From assembly GCF_004339545.1 (NCBI RefSeq), contig NZ_SMGD01000012.1:248001-312000 (forward strand): a stretch of 64,000 bases of DNA. Direction: 5' to 3'. Below, piece after piece: positions 15,704 to 26,382 of this stretch. Numbering within the stretch: the first letter of the stretch is position 1; the number at the start of each line of letters is the position of its first letter. The notes below the pieces were generated by a model. That model was not told the DNA's origin, did not search any database, and worked only from the letters and a program-made list of their open reading frames with translations. The position numbers and the translations under genes were made by a program. This DNA comes from Celerinatantimonas diazotrophica. GTDB taxonomy: Bacteria; Pseudomonadota; Gammaproteobacteria; Enterobacterales; Celerinatantimonadaceae.

Positions 15704-17287
15704 CTACTGGGTGCGGTTGAGCAAGTAGCTCCATGTTTCGGTCACTGGTTGGCCGTTTTTAGTTAATACGGCGCGCATTTCAACCGGTTTGCTTGGGTCT
15801 TTGACTTTAATGCGAAGATCTAAGCGCTGACCTTTGCTGACCGGATTATATTGCAGATGATGGCTGATGAGCTCGGCATTATTGCTGACACTGATTTGGG
15901 ATTTGAGGGCCGTATGGTTGGCTGCTAATTTGGCTAAATCACCACCGGCAAAATCAACTAAGAATGCCAGTGTCCCATCGGGTTTACGGATTAGGTTGTT
16001 CTGATAAATATTGCCTGGCGTGCGCATGGTATTTTGCACATATCCTAGTTTTTGACTACGCAGCCGATTTTCATGGGTACTAAAGTCAATATGATAATCA
16101 TATTTGAGTAGTTGCCCTGGTTTTGGCATTTTTTCCGGTTCCCAAAAAGCCACAATATTGTCATTGGTTTCATTGGGTGATGAGATCTCAATGAGCGTGA
16201 CATGGCCTTTTCCCCAATCATTATCTGGTACGATCCAGCCACTTGGGCGACGATCATAACGGTCTTTTAAATCTTCATAGGTATTAAAATCACGACCGCG
16301 CTGCAGGAGACCAAAACCTTTTGGATGGTCCAGGGCAAACGAGCTATATGAGACGTGTTGTGGATCGTTGAGCGGATTTTCTAGCGGCCGCCAGATCCAT
16401 TCTCCTTTACCCGTATGTATGGCTAAACCGTCTGAGTCATGCAGTTGTGGTCGGAAGTTCTGGGTATGCCAGGGTTGATTTGGCCCATATAAGAACATAC
16501 TGGTCAGTGGGGCAATCCCGAGCCGTTTGACCTGCCGCCGCAGGATAATTCGGCTTTTGACATAAACGCGAGCATCGCCTTTATGCTGATAGTTTGGGTA
16601 GATTTTAAATTGATAAGCGCCCGTTGCACTTTTGGAGTTTAATAGTGCATACAAGGTCAGGTGATCATCACCTGCTTTGGGTTTTTCAATCCAATAGCTT
16701 TTAAAGCGGGGGAACTCTTCTGGCTGTGCTAATCCGGTGTTAATCGCTAGGCCGCGTGCCGATAAGCCATAAGTTTGGTTAGGGCCGATTACCCGAAAAT
16801 AGCTTGCCCCGAGAAAGCTGGCTATCTCATCATCCCATTGGTGGTTAGGGTTGAGATGGTAGAGGACTTTAAATCCAGCAAAGCCTAAATTTTTGACCGC
16901 TTTGGCATTGTGGTTGACTGAGCCAAATGTAAAATCATCTGCCCGATAAGGAATTTGCGTCACATTTTGCTGATCAATTTGATAGATATTAACGGGACTA
17001 TCAAACTGCATTCCCTGATGATAAAAAGCTAGCTTAAATGGTAGATTTGCTGCTTTCCAGAGTTCATGGCTGGTTTTGAATTTGATCTGCTGATAATCGG
17101 CAAATTGTAGTTTTTTAAACGTCGGCGAGAGATTATTTTGAGGCGGATGATAAGGCTCTGCGGCTAGTTTTTGTGCTTTAGCTGTGACATTCGATAAACC
17201 AAAAGCAAAACTATGTTGGGTAAATCCTGCCAATAAGACCAGCATTGTCCATCCACTGGCGCGTTTGAGGGAAAATTCTTGGCTCAT
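15704..17287 (-). CDS. opgG: Periplasmic glucan biosynthesis protein (OpgG/OpgD family)
   Basis: A 527-residue protein with a Sec-type signal peptide (hydrophobic core MLVLLAGFTQHSFA). Typical MdoG segments are FKLAFYHQG, LYHLNP, ASFLGASYFRVIG and QRGRDFNTYEDL. The family works in the periplasm on the backbone of osmoregulated periplasmic glucans. No opgH glucosyltransferase gene is adjacent, unlike the E. coli opgGH operon; the lone setting resembles opgD, but no twin-arginine signal is seen. OpgG versus OpgD is not resolved. It is followed directly by its own terminator, so it is monocistronic. Confidence 0.85.
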   Translation of the reverse strand: MSQEFSLKRASGWTMLVLLAGFTQHSFAFGLSNVTAKAQKLAAEPYHPPQNNLSPTFKKLQFADYQQIKFKTSHELWKAANLPFKLAFYHQGMQFDSPVNIYQIDQQNVTQIPYRADDFTFGSVNHNAKAVKNLGFAGFKVLYHLNPNHQWDDEIASFLGASYFRVIGPNQTYGLSARGLAINTGLAQPEEFPRFKSYWIEKPKAGDDHLTLYALLNSKSATGAYQFKIYPNYQHKGDARVYVKSRIILRRQVKRLGIAPLTSMFLYGPNQPWHTQNFRPQLHDSDGLAIHTGKGEWIWRPLENPLNDPQHVSYSSFALDHPKGFGLLQRGRDFNTYEDLKDRYDRRPSGWIVPDNDWGKGHVTLIEISSPNETNDNIVAFWEPEKMPKPGQLLKYDYHIDFSTHENRLRSQKLGYVQNTMRTPGNIYQNNLIRKPDGTLAFLVDFAGGDLAKLAANHTALKSQISVSNNAELISHHLQYNPVSKGQRLDLRIKVKDPSKPVEMRAVLTKNGQPVTETWSYLLNRTQ

Positions 17288-17485
17288 AAACGGTTATTGA
17301 CCTCACTGTGTTGTGATGGGACATTGAATGGGCTCATAGTTGAGCTTAGAACAACAATTGTATAATACATTACTGTGTTGTAAGTTTTTAAGAGTCTAAC
17401 GAATTTCTGAGCAGATGTGAGTACCCATAAAGGGATATAAATTGGCAGATTTTTAGATAAATGTCAGTAGTTATATACAGATAAG

Positions 17486-17509
17486 CAGGCGAAGCGCGTA
17501 CTTCGCCTG
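17486..17509. terminator. Hairpin downstream of the MFS transporter gene
   Basis: CAGGCGAAG / CTTCGCCTG, a perfect 9-bp stem with a 6-base loop, lies 22 bases past the minus-strand stop. There is little T-run, so it is either a weak terminator or an mRNA 3' stabiliser. Confidence 0.5.
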
Positions 17510-17531
17510 TCAGTAAATTTTAAAAAATACG

Positions 17532-18815
17532 CTAATCACCATACGTTTTGATCGTGCGATAAAAGTACACAGTGACTAACCCCAGTAGCATAATCAGCCA
17601 AGAATAGAAGGCCATGCCCCAGTGATCAAAGTGCAATAGTGCTAACAATGCCATTGGAATAACAGCAGAACATACAGAATAGGCAATGTTATAGATAAGC
17701 GAGATCCCTGTGACTTTCACTGCGGGTGGGAATAATTTCACCACTATGGCTGGTACGGCACTAATCACGCCGCTGCACAATCCAGCAATGGCATAGCAGA
17801 TAATCAGTACATTGAGCGAACTGTTCAGTGACCAAGTCAATAGTGTTGTGCCAAATGCCAGCAGTACGCTATACAAAGCAATGGTCCGCCATGGGCCAAT
17901 CCAGTCGGCAATTTTCCCAGCAATCACACATCCTAAGTTCAGACATAAAATGGCAATGCAACTGACTTCAAAGGTGGTTCCAGCGCTTAAACCGTACTCA
18001 TTTTGTAAGGTGATTGGGGTGACAACAATGGCCATAATGACCGCCGATGCCAATACTGCGGTTAAAATAGCGCTGGGGATGGCTGCTTGGCGATGGTGTT
18101 TTAAAATTTCGCCAAGCGGTAGCCGTTTAGCCAGCTTTTTGTTCTGCTTGAGCTCTAAAAAGACTGGTGTTTCGTTCAACCAACGGCGCAGCCAGACTGA
18201 GATAAAGCCAAAGAATCCCCCAACAATAAACGGAATTCGCCAAGCCCACTGTTGTATCTGTTGATCGGTGTAGCGAGTGGTTATGAGTGTTGTAGTTAAT
18301 GCTGCAAACATGTACCCCAAGGTTAGACCTGCTTGCAATAACCCCAGTGAATAACCCCGGTGCTCTTTGGGCGCGTGCTCAGCAACAAACACCCAAGCAT
18401 TGGGGACTTCCCCTCCTAAAGCGGCACCTTGGATGAGTCTGGCTAACAGAAGCAATAATGGCGACCAGATCCCGATTTGTGCATAACTGGGTAATAATCC
18501 GATCATTAAGCAAGGGATGGCTACGAAGCAAACGGTGAGGTTGAACATATGCTTGCGGCCAATTTTATCTGAAAAGTGCGCAATGAGGATGCCACCTAAA
18601 GGGCGAGCCAGATAGCCGACCGAGAATATAGCCATGGTTTCTAATTGGCGCAGCCACTGTGGAATTTCTGGAGGGAAGAAGACATTGGCAATCGTCACTG
18701 ATAAAAATAAAAAAATAACAAAGTCATAGATTTCCAGAGCTCCTCCCAAAATGGAAAGGATAATCGTTTTGTAATCGCGTAGCGACAGACTGGCGGTCTG
18801 GTTTTGTGCAAACAT
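17532..18815 (-). CDS. MFS metabolite:H+ symporter (MHS family)
   Basis: A 427-residue protein with about 12 membrane helices. The first helix has the MHS-family pattern GGALEIYDFVIFLFL, followed by RPLGGILIAHFSDKIGRKH, the family form of the MFS loop 2-3 motif. Homologues carry proline/betaine, shikimate, citrate, alpha-ketoglutarate or aromatic acids; the substrate cannot be told. AGGGAAC precedes the ATG. It stands alone. Confidence 0.82.
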   Translation of the reverse strand: MFAQNQTASLSLRDYKTIILSILGGALEIYDFVIFLFLSVTIANVFFPPEIPQWLRQLETMAIFSVGYLARPLGGILIAHFSDKIGRKHMFNLTVCFVAIPCLMIGLLPSYAQIGIWSPLLLLLARLIQGAALGGEVPNAWVFVAEHAPKEHRGYSLGLLQAGLTLGYMFAALTTTLITTRYTDQQIQQWAWRIPFIVGGFFGFISVWLRRWLNETPVFLELKQNKKLAKRLPLGEILKHHRQAAIPSAILTAVLASAVIMAIVVTPITLQNEYGLSAGTTFEVSCIAILCLNLGCVIAGKIADWIGPWRTIALYSVLLAFGTTLLTWSLNSSLNVLIICYAIAGLCSGVISAVPAIVVKLFPPAVKVTGISLIYNIAYSVCSAVIPMALLALLHFDHWGMAFYSWLIMLLGLVTVYFYRTIKTYGD

Positions 18816-19232
18816 AGTTCCCTAATCACTTCATAACTTCAGAATTAAACTGGGCCTTTTTGTGGCTAGCTGTGGAAGAATTGTCTTCTGAATGCGGCAA
18901 TTCTTAAAGTGCTATCGCATGATGTATGAGCACTGCTGCGATGATACATGATTTCTGGGGGTCGATGCAGCGGTTGTTTGCAAGGAGTGGTTAAAATGAC
19001 TTTAAATTGGGATAGCTCAAGTGAATTTAGATGGGTGAACCTAAGGTGCATCGAGTGGCCGGCCAGGTTAGTTATCTGAATAATCTGGCCGTTGGATGAC
19101 TGAGCAACCTTTTGCATCGTGACGGGCTATCGATATAGCAAAGCTTGGCATTGTCAGCGTTTGCGCGCTGAAAAATCATGAGGACTGACATGGAATAGTC
19201 CTATGTTTTGCTCTGCCCAATGGTTCATGTCT
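18816..19232. other. Gene-free stretch
   Basis: An 83-codon minus-strand frame (18866-19117) has no recognisable family, ribosome site or neighbour logic. No repeats or strong terminators were found. Confidence 0.3.
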
Positions 19233-21095
19233 TTATAGGGGCATGCCGTTCAATGCTTTGAGTTGTTTTACGATGGCCGGGATCTTGGTGATGATTTCAC
19301 TTTGAGGCAGTGGTTTGGCAAATAGATAGCCTTGTCCCCAGCTAGCTCCTAACTTGCGTAGATAATGATATTCATGTGATGTTTCGATTCCTTCGACAAT
19401 GACCTGCATATTGATGCGTTTAGCAAGCAACAGGATCATTTCTACAATTGCCGATTGGCGTTCATTTTCGGTCACGCCACTGACGATGCTGCGATCGAGT
19501 TTGATAATATCAAGTGGTAATTGGCGCAGATAAGCCAACGATGAATACCCCGTACCAAAGTCATCTAATGCTACTTTGATCCCATAAGATTGAAAATTTT
19601 CGATGATTCCAACTGCCGCATCGATATTTTCCATCACGTCTGATTCGGTTAGCTCAACTTTGATCCGGTGTGGGTCAATGTTGGCACTTTTTAGCTGCTT
19701 AGCCAGTTGACTCGGTAGCGAACGTTGATGGAACTGTTTAGCAGAGATGTTAATGCTGAGGCGGAAAGGATCTTGGTGTTGTTGGTTTAGCTCGGGAGAT
19801 TGGGCTATTTTGATCGCTTTTTCTATCAAAACTTCAGTTAAGGGGACAATCAGCCCGGTTTTTTCTGCAATCTTGATATATTGCCCTGGCGAAATCAACC
19901 CTCGTTGAGGATGCTCAATCCGAGTCAAGACTTCGTAACCTCTGATGGTACAAGTATCAAAGTCCACCAATGGCTGTAGATAGGGGACCAGCCAGTCGCG
20001 CGCAATGGCTTGGCGAATCCACTGTTCGGTTTCTAACTGGAGTGATTTTCTCTCCCGATAACTATGTTCATAAATTGCACTCGCTTGATGCTTGCCCTGA
20101 AGATCGATCAATATTGAGCGAGCTGCGCCAAGAACTTGTTCGGCATTATTGAGCTGGTGGGCTTTAACGTCAATTGCACCAACCTGTGGTGTTATCCATA
20201 GGCGTTGATTATCCAGATACAAAGAGCGATCCAGTAGTTGTACCAGCTTGTGGGCGATAGTTGCTAAATGGCTACTATCAAGATGGCGTATTAGCACTAT
20301 AAATTGGCTCTTATCGATACTGCATAACAGATCATGGGCACTGATTGCTTTGCCGATCCGCTGAATAATCCGTCGAATCAACTTGATGCGGCTTTGGGTC
20401 GTGAGCATCATGCTTAGGTCATGCATATTAGCAATCTTAATCACAATACAGCCAAGTGGCTCGTCTTTTTGCACCTCATCATCAAATACATCGGAGAAAT
20501 AATTGAGATTCATCAATCCGCTGTCGGTATTGAGGTAGTGGCTATCAGTCAGGTCATTGAGTGTTCCCGCCATATGAGTTGGATAACTGCTACGTGGTGA
20601 GCCGTTACCAACGCCTCGACATTGGATAAAACGGTAGCCTCCAAGCCGGTCATACATGCGAAACTTGATATCCAGATAGGCTTTTTCTGCACGTAGATAT
20701 TGAATAAATTCCGTTTTTAAACGCTGCCGATCTTCGCAATGGATAAGTTTAAGTAAGCCTGAGAGGCACTGTTGATATTGTTTATTGAGCATTAGGGTGT
20801 TAGGGAGTTTTAAATCACCCGATAACGAAACCTGTCTGGATGAAAGCTCTAATTCCCAGATAGTGACCGCGGCGCCTTGTAAAATAAGCTTCAAACGATC
20901 CACATGTCGTTGTTGTTTCTTACGCAGAATTTTTTTTTGTTTGGATAAATGACTCGTTACCTGCATCGCTGTCAGGCTGATCTGTGAGCTTAAATCTAAC
21001 AGCTCATTGTATGTTTGGGGTAGATTGGTTTGCGCCAATTGATTGAGTTGTTCGTTAAGATTGAACAATCGTTGGCGATAGTATTCATCTTCCAT
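19233..21095 (-). CDS. EAL-domain protein with degenerate GGDEF domain (c-di-GMP phosphodiesterase candidate)
   Basis: About 620 residues. A coiled-coil N-terminus (LNEQLNQLAQ to KKILRKKQQRH) is followed by a PAS-like segment (TIWELELSSRQVSLSG), a GGDEF-like domain and an EAL domain. The GGDEF signature is lost (SIDKSQF in its place), so cyclase activity is unlikely. The EAL domain keeps EVLTR (near residue 387), NISAKQF, ELTESDVM, DDFGTGYSSL, KLDRS and EGIET, so phosphodiesterase activity is likely. No membrane segments are seen. The frame extends upstream to a TTG at 21173; the ATG at 21095 was chosen, but the start is uncertain. Confidence 0.83.
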   Translation of the reverse strand: MEDEYYRQRLFNLNEQLNQLAQTNLPQTYNELLDLSSQISLTAMQVTSHLSKQKKILRKKQQRHVDRLKLILQGAAVTIWELELSSRQVSLSGDLKLPNTLMLNKQYQQCLSGLLKLIHCEDRQRLKTEFIQYLRAEKAYLDIKFRMYDRLGGYRFIQCRGVGNGSPRSSYPTHMAGTLNDLTDSHYLNTDSGLMNLNYFSDVFDDEVQKDEPLGCIVIKIANMHDLSMMLTTQSRIKLIRRIIQRIGKAISAHDLLCSIDKSQFIVLIRHLDSSHLATIAHKLVQLLDRSLYLDNQRLWITPQVGAIDVKAHQLNNAEQVLGAARSILIDLQGKHQASAIYEHSYRERKSLQLETEQWIRQAIARDWLVPYLQPLVDFDTCTIRGYEVLTRIEHPQRGLISPGQYIKIAEKTGLIVPLTEVLIEKAIKIAQSPELNQQHQDPFRLSINISAKQFHQRSLPSQLAKQLKSANIDPHRIKVELTESDVMENIDAAVGIIENFQSYGIKVALDDFGTGYSSLAYLRQLPLDIIKLDRSIVSGVTENERQSAIVEMILLLAKRINMQVIVEGIETSHEYHYLRKLGASWGQGYLFAKPLPQSEIITKIPAIVKQLKALNGMPL

Positions 21096-21406
21096 ATGGA
21101 TCTTTGAGTACACGCAGCCGGCTTTAAACTCGGAGCGGATGTGCTCGTTGATATTCTCCCTACATCGGCTCAATCACAAAAGAACCTATTCCCGATAATC
21201 GTTCAGCCCTTAGAATGCTATTGGGTATCGATTTTACGTCGATTGTTGAACACACGAGTATCAAAAGTATCAGAATTGAATGTATTGAGAAATAGCTAAA
21301 AAGGGTGTTTGTGTCATAGATAAACAAGATATGACTCTAGAGCCGTTTGTGTATACTGTGCTTAATACAAATAATCAACAGCCCCTAGTATTTTATTGGC
21401 ACTATT

Positions 21407-22423
21407 ATGCATGAATATCGAGTTTTAGTTTCGCAGTCACATGATCCGTGGTTCAACTTAGCCGTGGAAGAATGCATCTTCAGGGCGATGCATAATCAAA
21501 AAATTTTGTTCCTCTGGCAAAATGACAATACCGTGGTGATCGGTCAAGCACAGAATCCCTGGAAGGAATGTAATATCCGCAAGATGGATGAAGATGGGGT
21601 TAAGCTGGCCCGACGAAGTAGTGGGGGTGGTGCGGTCTTTCATGACTTGGGCAATAGTTGTTTTACGTTCATGGCGCCTAAGCCTGGTTATGATAGGCAA
21701 GTTTCAACGCAAATTATCTTAAATGCGCTGCTTTCGCTGGGACTCAGTGTTCAGGCTTCGGGGCGTAATGATTTACAAGTCGAGCTCGAAGGCGGCGAGG
21801 TGAGGAAAATATCGGGTTCTGCTTATCGTGAAGCCAAAGATCGCGGTTTTCATCACGGTACGTTATTGCTCAACGCGCAGCTCTCACGACTGGCGGATTA
21901 TCTTAATCCAGATCCTAAAAAACTGAAAAGCAAAGGGATTCGGTCGGTTCGCTCGCGGGTGATGAATTTATGCCAAATCAATCCACAACTGAATCATGAA
22001 CGTATCTCGCAGCAGATCCGCTATGCCTTTGAACAGTATTATCAATGTGGTCCGATTGAACCTGAGATTATCTCTAAAGACAGTTTTCCTGATTTACCTG
22101 GATTTGCCGAGCGCTTTGCACTGCAAAGCAGTTGGGACTGGAATTATGGCAAAGCACCTGAGTTTAGCCATTATTTAAATGAACGGTTCGATTGGGGCAG
22201 TATCGAATTACATTTTGATGTTAAAAAAGGGCATTTAGAGCAGGTCAAAATTTTTACTGATAGTTTAAATCCTAAACCATTACTGGCGCTAGAAGCGTGT
22301 TTAGTGGGGCAACCATATCAAGGTGAGGTGTTACAGCAGAAGATTTTAACCGCGCCAGAGCCCATCCTTAGCGATCCCCAATGTCAAGATGTTGCATATT
22401 GGTTAGTAAATCAGCTGAGATAA
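21407..22423 (+). CDS. lplA: Lipoate-protein ligase A
   Basis: A 338-residue protein of normal LplA length. Landmarks are the N-terminal [26 protein letters not shown] (lipoyl/AMP-binding), [10 protein letters not shown] with the catalytic Lys, and HHGTLLL; the C-terminal LplA-specific domain runs from about residue 250. It attaches scavenged lipoate to the E2 and GcvH proteins through lipoyl-AMP. It stands alone, with promoter-like AT-rich sequence upstream. Confidence 0.9.
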   Translation: MHEYRVLVSQSHDPWFNLAVEECIFRAMHNQKILFLWQNDNTVVIGQAQNPWKECNIRKMDEDGVKLARRSSGGGAVFHDLGNSCFTFMAPKPGYDRQVSTQIILNALLSLGLSVQASGRNDLQVELEGGEVRKISGSAYREAKDRGFHHGTLLLNAQLSRLADYLNPDPKKLKSKGIRSVRSRVMNLCQINPQLNHERISQQIRYAFEQYYQCGPIEPEIISKDSFPDLPGFAERFALQSSWDWNYGKAPEFSHYLNERFDWGSIELHFDVKKGHLEQVKIFTDSLNPKPLLALEACLVGQPYQGEVLQQKILTAPEPILSDPQCQDVAYWLVNQLR

Positions 22424-22588
22424 AAAGCTTCGCAATTTAGTCGAACAGTGGCATGATCGGCGCGTTGTAGGTGGGTGACATCGACTATATATCATTTTTT
22501 AATTTGTTAGGCGTTCTTCCATGCAAGAACATTCAAGCTGGTTTCCTTAGCTTTCGAGCCTAATTATTAGACTAGTGAAGACCGCACC

Positions 22589-24064
22589 ATGATTAAAAAT
22601 GCGAAGTATTACGAAGGTCGTTTTTCAGCAATCTTCTATATCTGTAGTTATTTGATATTTTTGTTTAGCTTATCATTAATTATCCCGATTATTTTATGCA
22701 TTATCTATAAAGAACGTGATATCACGGCCTTTCTCATCACGTTTGCCATTACTTTCTCTATCGGTTTTTTTGGTCGATTGACCAAGCGTAGCACTGATAT
22801 TCGCTTGCGAGGGCGTGATGGTTTTTTAGTTGTCGTTATCTTTTGGGTGCTTTTTTCACTGATGAGCGCCATGCCCTTTTTGCTGGATCAGCATCTGCAT
22901 TTTTCAGCTGCAGACGCTATTTTTGAGGGGGTTTCGGGGATCACGACCACAGGTGCTTCGGTCATCAGTCAGGTCGATGGCACTGCCAAAGCCATATTGT
23001 ACTACCGCGCGCAGCTTAATTTCCTCGGTGGGTTAGGGATTATCGTCTTAGCGACAGCGATTTTTAGTTCACTAGGGATCGGGGGATCGAAAGTTTATCT
23101 ATCGGAAACACCTGGCCCGTTAAAAGAAGATAAACTGACGCCGAAATTGACCGATACTGCCAAACACCTCTGGTTTATTTACGTCGCATTAGCAATCGTT
23201 TGTGCATTGTCGTTCTATGCTGCAGGAATGAATGCGTTCGATGCTATCTGTCATAGTTTGGCTACAGTGGCACTGGGGGGATTTTCAACGCATAGTGCCA
23301 GTTTGGGCTATTACCACAGCTCTGCAATTGAGATGGTCGGTGGTGTCTTCTCACTACTAGCCGGGGTGAATTTTGCGTTGTATTTTCTGGCGGTTAACCG
23401 ACGCAGCTTGAAGGCTATTTGGCAGGACGCAGAGTTTCGTTTCTATATCTCAGTGGCGCTGTCCGTTGCGGCATTTACGATTTTGTCGTTGTATTTAACT
23501 CACACCTACGATTTTAAAGACGCATTTGTGCATGGCTTTTTCCAAAGTGCTTCGATGATGACCGATAATGGGTTAATGACCAATAATATCGATAAATGGC
23601 CCACGTATGTGATGATTCTGTTGTTAGCGAGCAGCTTCTTTGGCGGCTGTGTTGGCTCAACCTGCGGGGGAATTAAAGCGATTCGATTCCTGATCTTGTA
23701 TAAACGCAGCGATCTGGAATTGCGTCAGTTGATTAATCCACGGGCGATTTATCTGATTAAACTCGACAATAACCGGGTCTCTGAGCGGGTGATTAACTCT
23801 GTATATGGTTTGTTTTTTGTTTATATGATGTTTGCCGGCATTTTTATTTGGATTATGTTGGCATTAGGGTATGACATCAAAAGCGCTTTTGGGACAGTTG
23901 CGGCCTGTATGAATAATATGGGGATCGGTTATGGTGTCACTGGTGAGACGTTTGGAACTTTGTCAAATACAGCCAAATGGGTGATGTCTGCGGCCATGTT
24001 ATTTGGTCGACTGGAAATTTTCCCTATTCTGATCGTCTTTTCCCGTAGTTTTTGGCAGCCATAA
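22589..24064 (+). CDS. trkH: TrkH-family K+ uptake channel subunit
   Basis: A 491-residue membrane protein with the fourfold M1-P-M2 plan. Selectivity-filter segments are visible as TTTGAS, ALGGFSTHSAS, MMTDNGLM and NNMGIGYG, and the GGCVGSTCGGIK motif is in the third repeat. TrkH works with the cytosolic NAD-binding TrkA, which is not in this window. A short hairpin (GTTCTT/AAGAAC near 22514) precedes it. Confidence 0.9.
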   Translation: MIKNAKYYEGRFSAIFYICSYLIFLFSLSLIIPIILCIIYKERDITAFLITFAITFSIGFFGRLTKRSTDIRLRGRDGFLVVVIFWVLFSLMSAMPFLLDQHLHFSAADAIFEGVSGITTTGASVISQVDGTAKAILYYRAQLNFLGGLGIIVLATAIFSSLGIGGSKVYLSETPGPLKEDKLTPKLTDTAKHLWFIYVALAIVCALSFYAAGMNAFDAICHSLATVALGGFSTHSASLGYYHSSAIEMVGGVFSLLAGVNFALYFLAVNRRSLKAIWQDAEFRFYISVALSVAAFTILSLYLTHTYDFKDAFVHGFFQSASMMTDNGLMTNNIDKWPTYVMILLLASSFFGGCVGSTCGGIKAIRFLILYKRSDLELRQLINPRAIYLIKLDNNRVSERVINSVYGLFFVYMMFAGIFIWIMLALGYDIKSAFGTVAACMNNMGIGYGVTGETFGTLSNTAKWVMSAAMLFGRLEIFPILIVFSRSFWQP

Positions 24065-24065
24065 T

Positions 24066-24093
24066 CAAAAAGAAGGGAAGCGTTTCGCTTCCC
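24066..24093 (-). terminator. Terminator of the galETK operon
   Basis: GGGAAGCG / CGCTTCCC, a perfect 8-bp stem with a 3-base loop. On the minus strand it is followed by TTCTTTTT, about 60 bases after the galK stop. Confidence 0.75.
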
Positions 24094-24152
24094 TGAAATG
24101 AGGCTTGTTACGTTTTATTTATCGCTTGCTATGCTTTATTTTGTTTGTTGTT

Positions 24153-25313
24153 TTAGTTAACTCTTCCGGCTCCATCCGAGGGTACACACACATAGATGGT
24201 GGGTTTCAGACCACTAACCTTAGGGTACTGGCTTTCAACTGCTTGACAAACTTGGTCGGTCAGCGAGTGGGGAACTAAGGCTACAACGCAACCGCCAAAA
24301 CCGCCGCCAGTCATGCGCACACCTCCTTGGTCACCAATCTCTTTTTTGATAATTTCGACTAGATGATCAATCGCTGGGACGGTGATTTCAAAGTCATCGC
24401 GCATGGATACATGAGAGGCGGCCATGAGTTCGCCCATTGCTTTGAGATCGCCGGCTTTTAACGCCTCACATGCTTTGAGTGTCCGCTCATTTTCACTAAT
24501 CACATGGCGTGCACGTTTAGCAACAACAGCGTCAAGTTGCTCGGCGCGCGCTTCGAACTGTTCCATTGTTAGATCACGAAGTGCTTTCACTTGAAAAAAG
24601 TGGGCGGCATTCTCACATTGGGTACGCCGAGTGTTGTATTCACTATCGACTAGTCCACGTTGCACATTGGAATTGACAATCACTACATCAACACCATCAG
24701 GCATGGTTACCGCTTCGGTTTGCAGTGATCGGCAATCAATGAGTAGCGCTTTACCTGCTTCGCCAAGGGCTGAGATAAACTGATCCATAATGCCACAATT
24801 ACAGCCGACAAAATGGTTCTCTGCTTGTTGGCCGTTTAAAGCATTGGTTTTACCATCGAGATCTAAGTCAAACAGTTGCTTAAATGTTTCCCCAACAGCG
24901 ACTTCTAACGATGCGGATGAACTGAGTCCCGCGCCTTGAGGGACGTTTCCACTGATGACCAGCTCAGCGCCCGTTAATTGATAACCACGTTCACATAAAT
25001 ATTTCACTACACCGCGAACATAGTTGGCCCAAAGATAATCGGGATGGCGATGCAATTTGGCACTGGGTTCAAAACTATCCATCTGATTGTCATAATCAGC
25101 GGCAACGACTTTGATCAGATTATCTGAGCGTTTAGCCGCACTGATGACGGTTTGATAGTCAATTGCACAAGGTAGCACAAAGCCATCATTATAGTCGGTA
25201 TGCTCACCAATCAGATTCACGCGGGCTGGGGCTTGAACGTTCAGTTCACTTGGATGTCCAAATTGGTCAGCGAAAGTTCGTTCTGTGATATCAATTAGGT
25301 CCTGAATAGCCAT
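24153..25313 (-). CDS. galK: Galactokinase
   Basis: A 386-residue GHMP kinase. The galactokinase signature is [20 protein letters not shown]; the ATP loop is [13 protein letters not shown] and the C-terminal motif is [14 protein letters not shown]. It phosphorylates alpha-D-galactose at C1 in the Leloir pathway. It is last in the galE-galT-galK operon, 12 bases after galT, with AGAGGAA before the ATG. Confidence 0.96.
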   Translation of the reverse strand: MAIQDLIDITERTFADQFGHPSELNVQAPARVNLIGEHTDYNDGFVLPCAIDYQTVISAAKRSDNLIKVVAADYDNQMDSFEPSAKLHRHPDYLWANYVRGVVKYLCERGYQLTGAELVISGNVPQGAGLSSSASLEVAVGETFKQLFDLDLDGKTNALNGQQAENHFVGCNCGIMDQFISALGEAGKALLIDCRSLQTEAVTMPDGVDVVIVNSNVQRGLVDSEYNTRRTQCENAAHFFQVKALRDLTMEQFEARAEQLDAVVAKRARHVISENERTLKACEALKAGDLKAMGELMAASHVSMRDDFEITVPAIDHLVEIIKKEIGDQGGVRMTGGGFGGCVVALVPHSLTDQVCQAVESQYPKVSGLKPTIYVCVPSDGAGRVN

Positions 25314-25325
25314 TGAAAATTCCTC

Positions 25326-26369
25326 TTATAATTTTTCGCTATAGTGGATATCGCTTAATTCTCGTAATCGCCCAGCGGCTTGCTCGGCGGTTAGATCTCG
25401 TTGGCTTTCGGCCAGCATTTCATAGCCCACCATAAATTTACGAACGCTAGCAGAACGCAGCAGTGGCGGATAAAAGTGGGCGTGTAACTGCCAAGGGGCT
25501 GGATCGGTATTGTTAAATGGTGCGCCGTGCCATCCCATTGAATAGGGAAATGAGCACTGAAACAGGTTGTCATACCGACAAGTCAGCTGTTTTAAGATCT
25601 GCGCTAAACTATCGCGTTGTACATCGGTTAATTGGGGCAGTTGCTGGACTTTAAATTTAGGCAGCAATAATGTCTCAAACGGCCAGGCGGCCCAATAGGG
25701 AACGACGACTAGCCAGTACTCATTCTCACAGACGGTTCGTTCACCTGACTGGGTTTCTTTTTGCGCGTAATCCAGTAGTAGCGGATGAGCGTATTGGGCA
25801 AAGTACTCGTGCTGATGATGATCTTCAGTGGCGGCTTCATTGGGCAAAAAACTATTGGCCCAGACCTGTCCATGTGGATGTGGATTAGAACATCCCATCA
25901 TAGCGCCTTTGTTTTCGAATACTTGAACCCAAGGATAAGTTTGGCCCAGTTCTGCGGTTTGCTCTGCCCAAGTGTCGATGACACCACGAATGGCTTGTAA
26001 TGAAAGTTGTGGCAGAGTTTTACTGTGATCGGGCGAAAAACAGATCACTCGACTTAGCCCACGAGCGCTGGATGCACGAAACAATGGATCGTTATGCTCT
26101 GGAACATCAGGCGTGTCAGCCTGTAAGGCAGCAAAATCATTACCGAATACATAAGTGCTTGTATAATTCGGGTTTTGTTCCCCTGTAATACGGGAGTTGC
26201 CCGGACATAGATAACAATCTGGATCGTGGCTGGGGCGAGTGCTGCGATCGGGTTCATCTTGTTGTCCCTGCCAAGGGCGTTTGGCCCGATGAGGCGAGAC
26301 TAAAATCCATTGCCCTGTTAGTGGGTTGTAACGGCGATGAGGATGTTCTGATGGATCAAATGGTTGCAT
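25326..26369 (-). CDS. galT: Galactose-1-phosphate uridylyltransferase
   Basis: A 347-residue class I GalT. The active-site HxHxQ motif is in [11 protein letters not shown], and CYLCPGN contains zinc-ligand Cys. The start was placed at ATG 26369 ([13 protein letters not shown], with GAGGT upstream), not the farther 26450, which would lie inside galE. It transfers UMP from UDP-glucose to galactose-1-phosphate. It is the middle gene of the operon. Confidence 0.95.
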   Translation of the reverse strand: MQPFDPSEHPHRRYNPLTGQWILVSPHRAKRPWQGQQDEPDRSTRPSHDPDCYLCPGNSRITGEQNPNYTSTYVFGNDFAALQADTPDVPEHNDPLFRASSARGLSRVICFSPDHSKTLPQLSLQAIRGVIDTWAEQTAELGQTYPWVQVFENKGAMMGCSNPHPHGQVWANSFLPNEAATEDHHQHEYFAQYAHPLLLDYAQKETQSGERTVCENEYWLVVVPYWAAWPFETLLLPKFKVQQLPQLTDVQRDSLAQILKQLTCRYDNLFQCSFPYSMGWHGAPFNNTDPAPWQLHAHFYPPLLRSASVRKFMVGYEMLAESQRDLTAEQAAGRLRELSDIHYSEKL

Positions 26370-26382
26370 GACTACCTCGTGC

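Noticed and set aside
18866-19117. 83-codon minus-strand ORF between the MFS and EAL genes
   Set aside because: No ribosome site, family or context support.
21374-21387. Sequence TCAACAGCCCCTAG resembling a MITE end
   Set aside because: Only the last ~14 bases match, with one mismatch, and no second end or internal MITE sequence is present. Chance or a very old relic.
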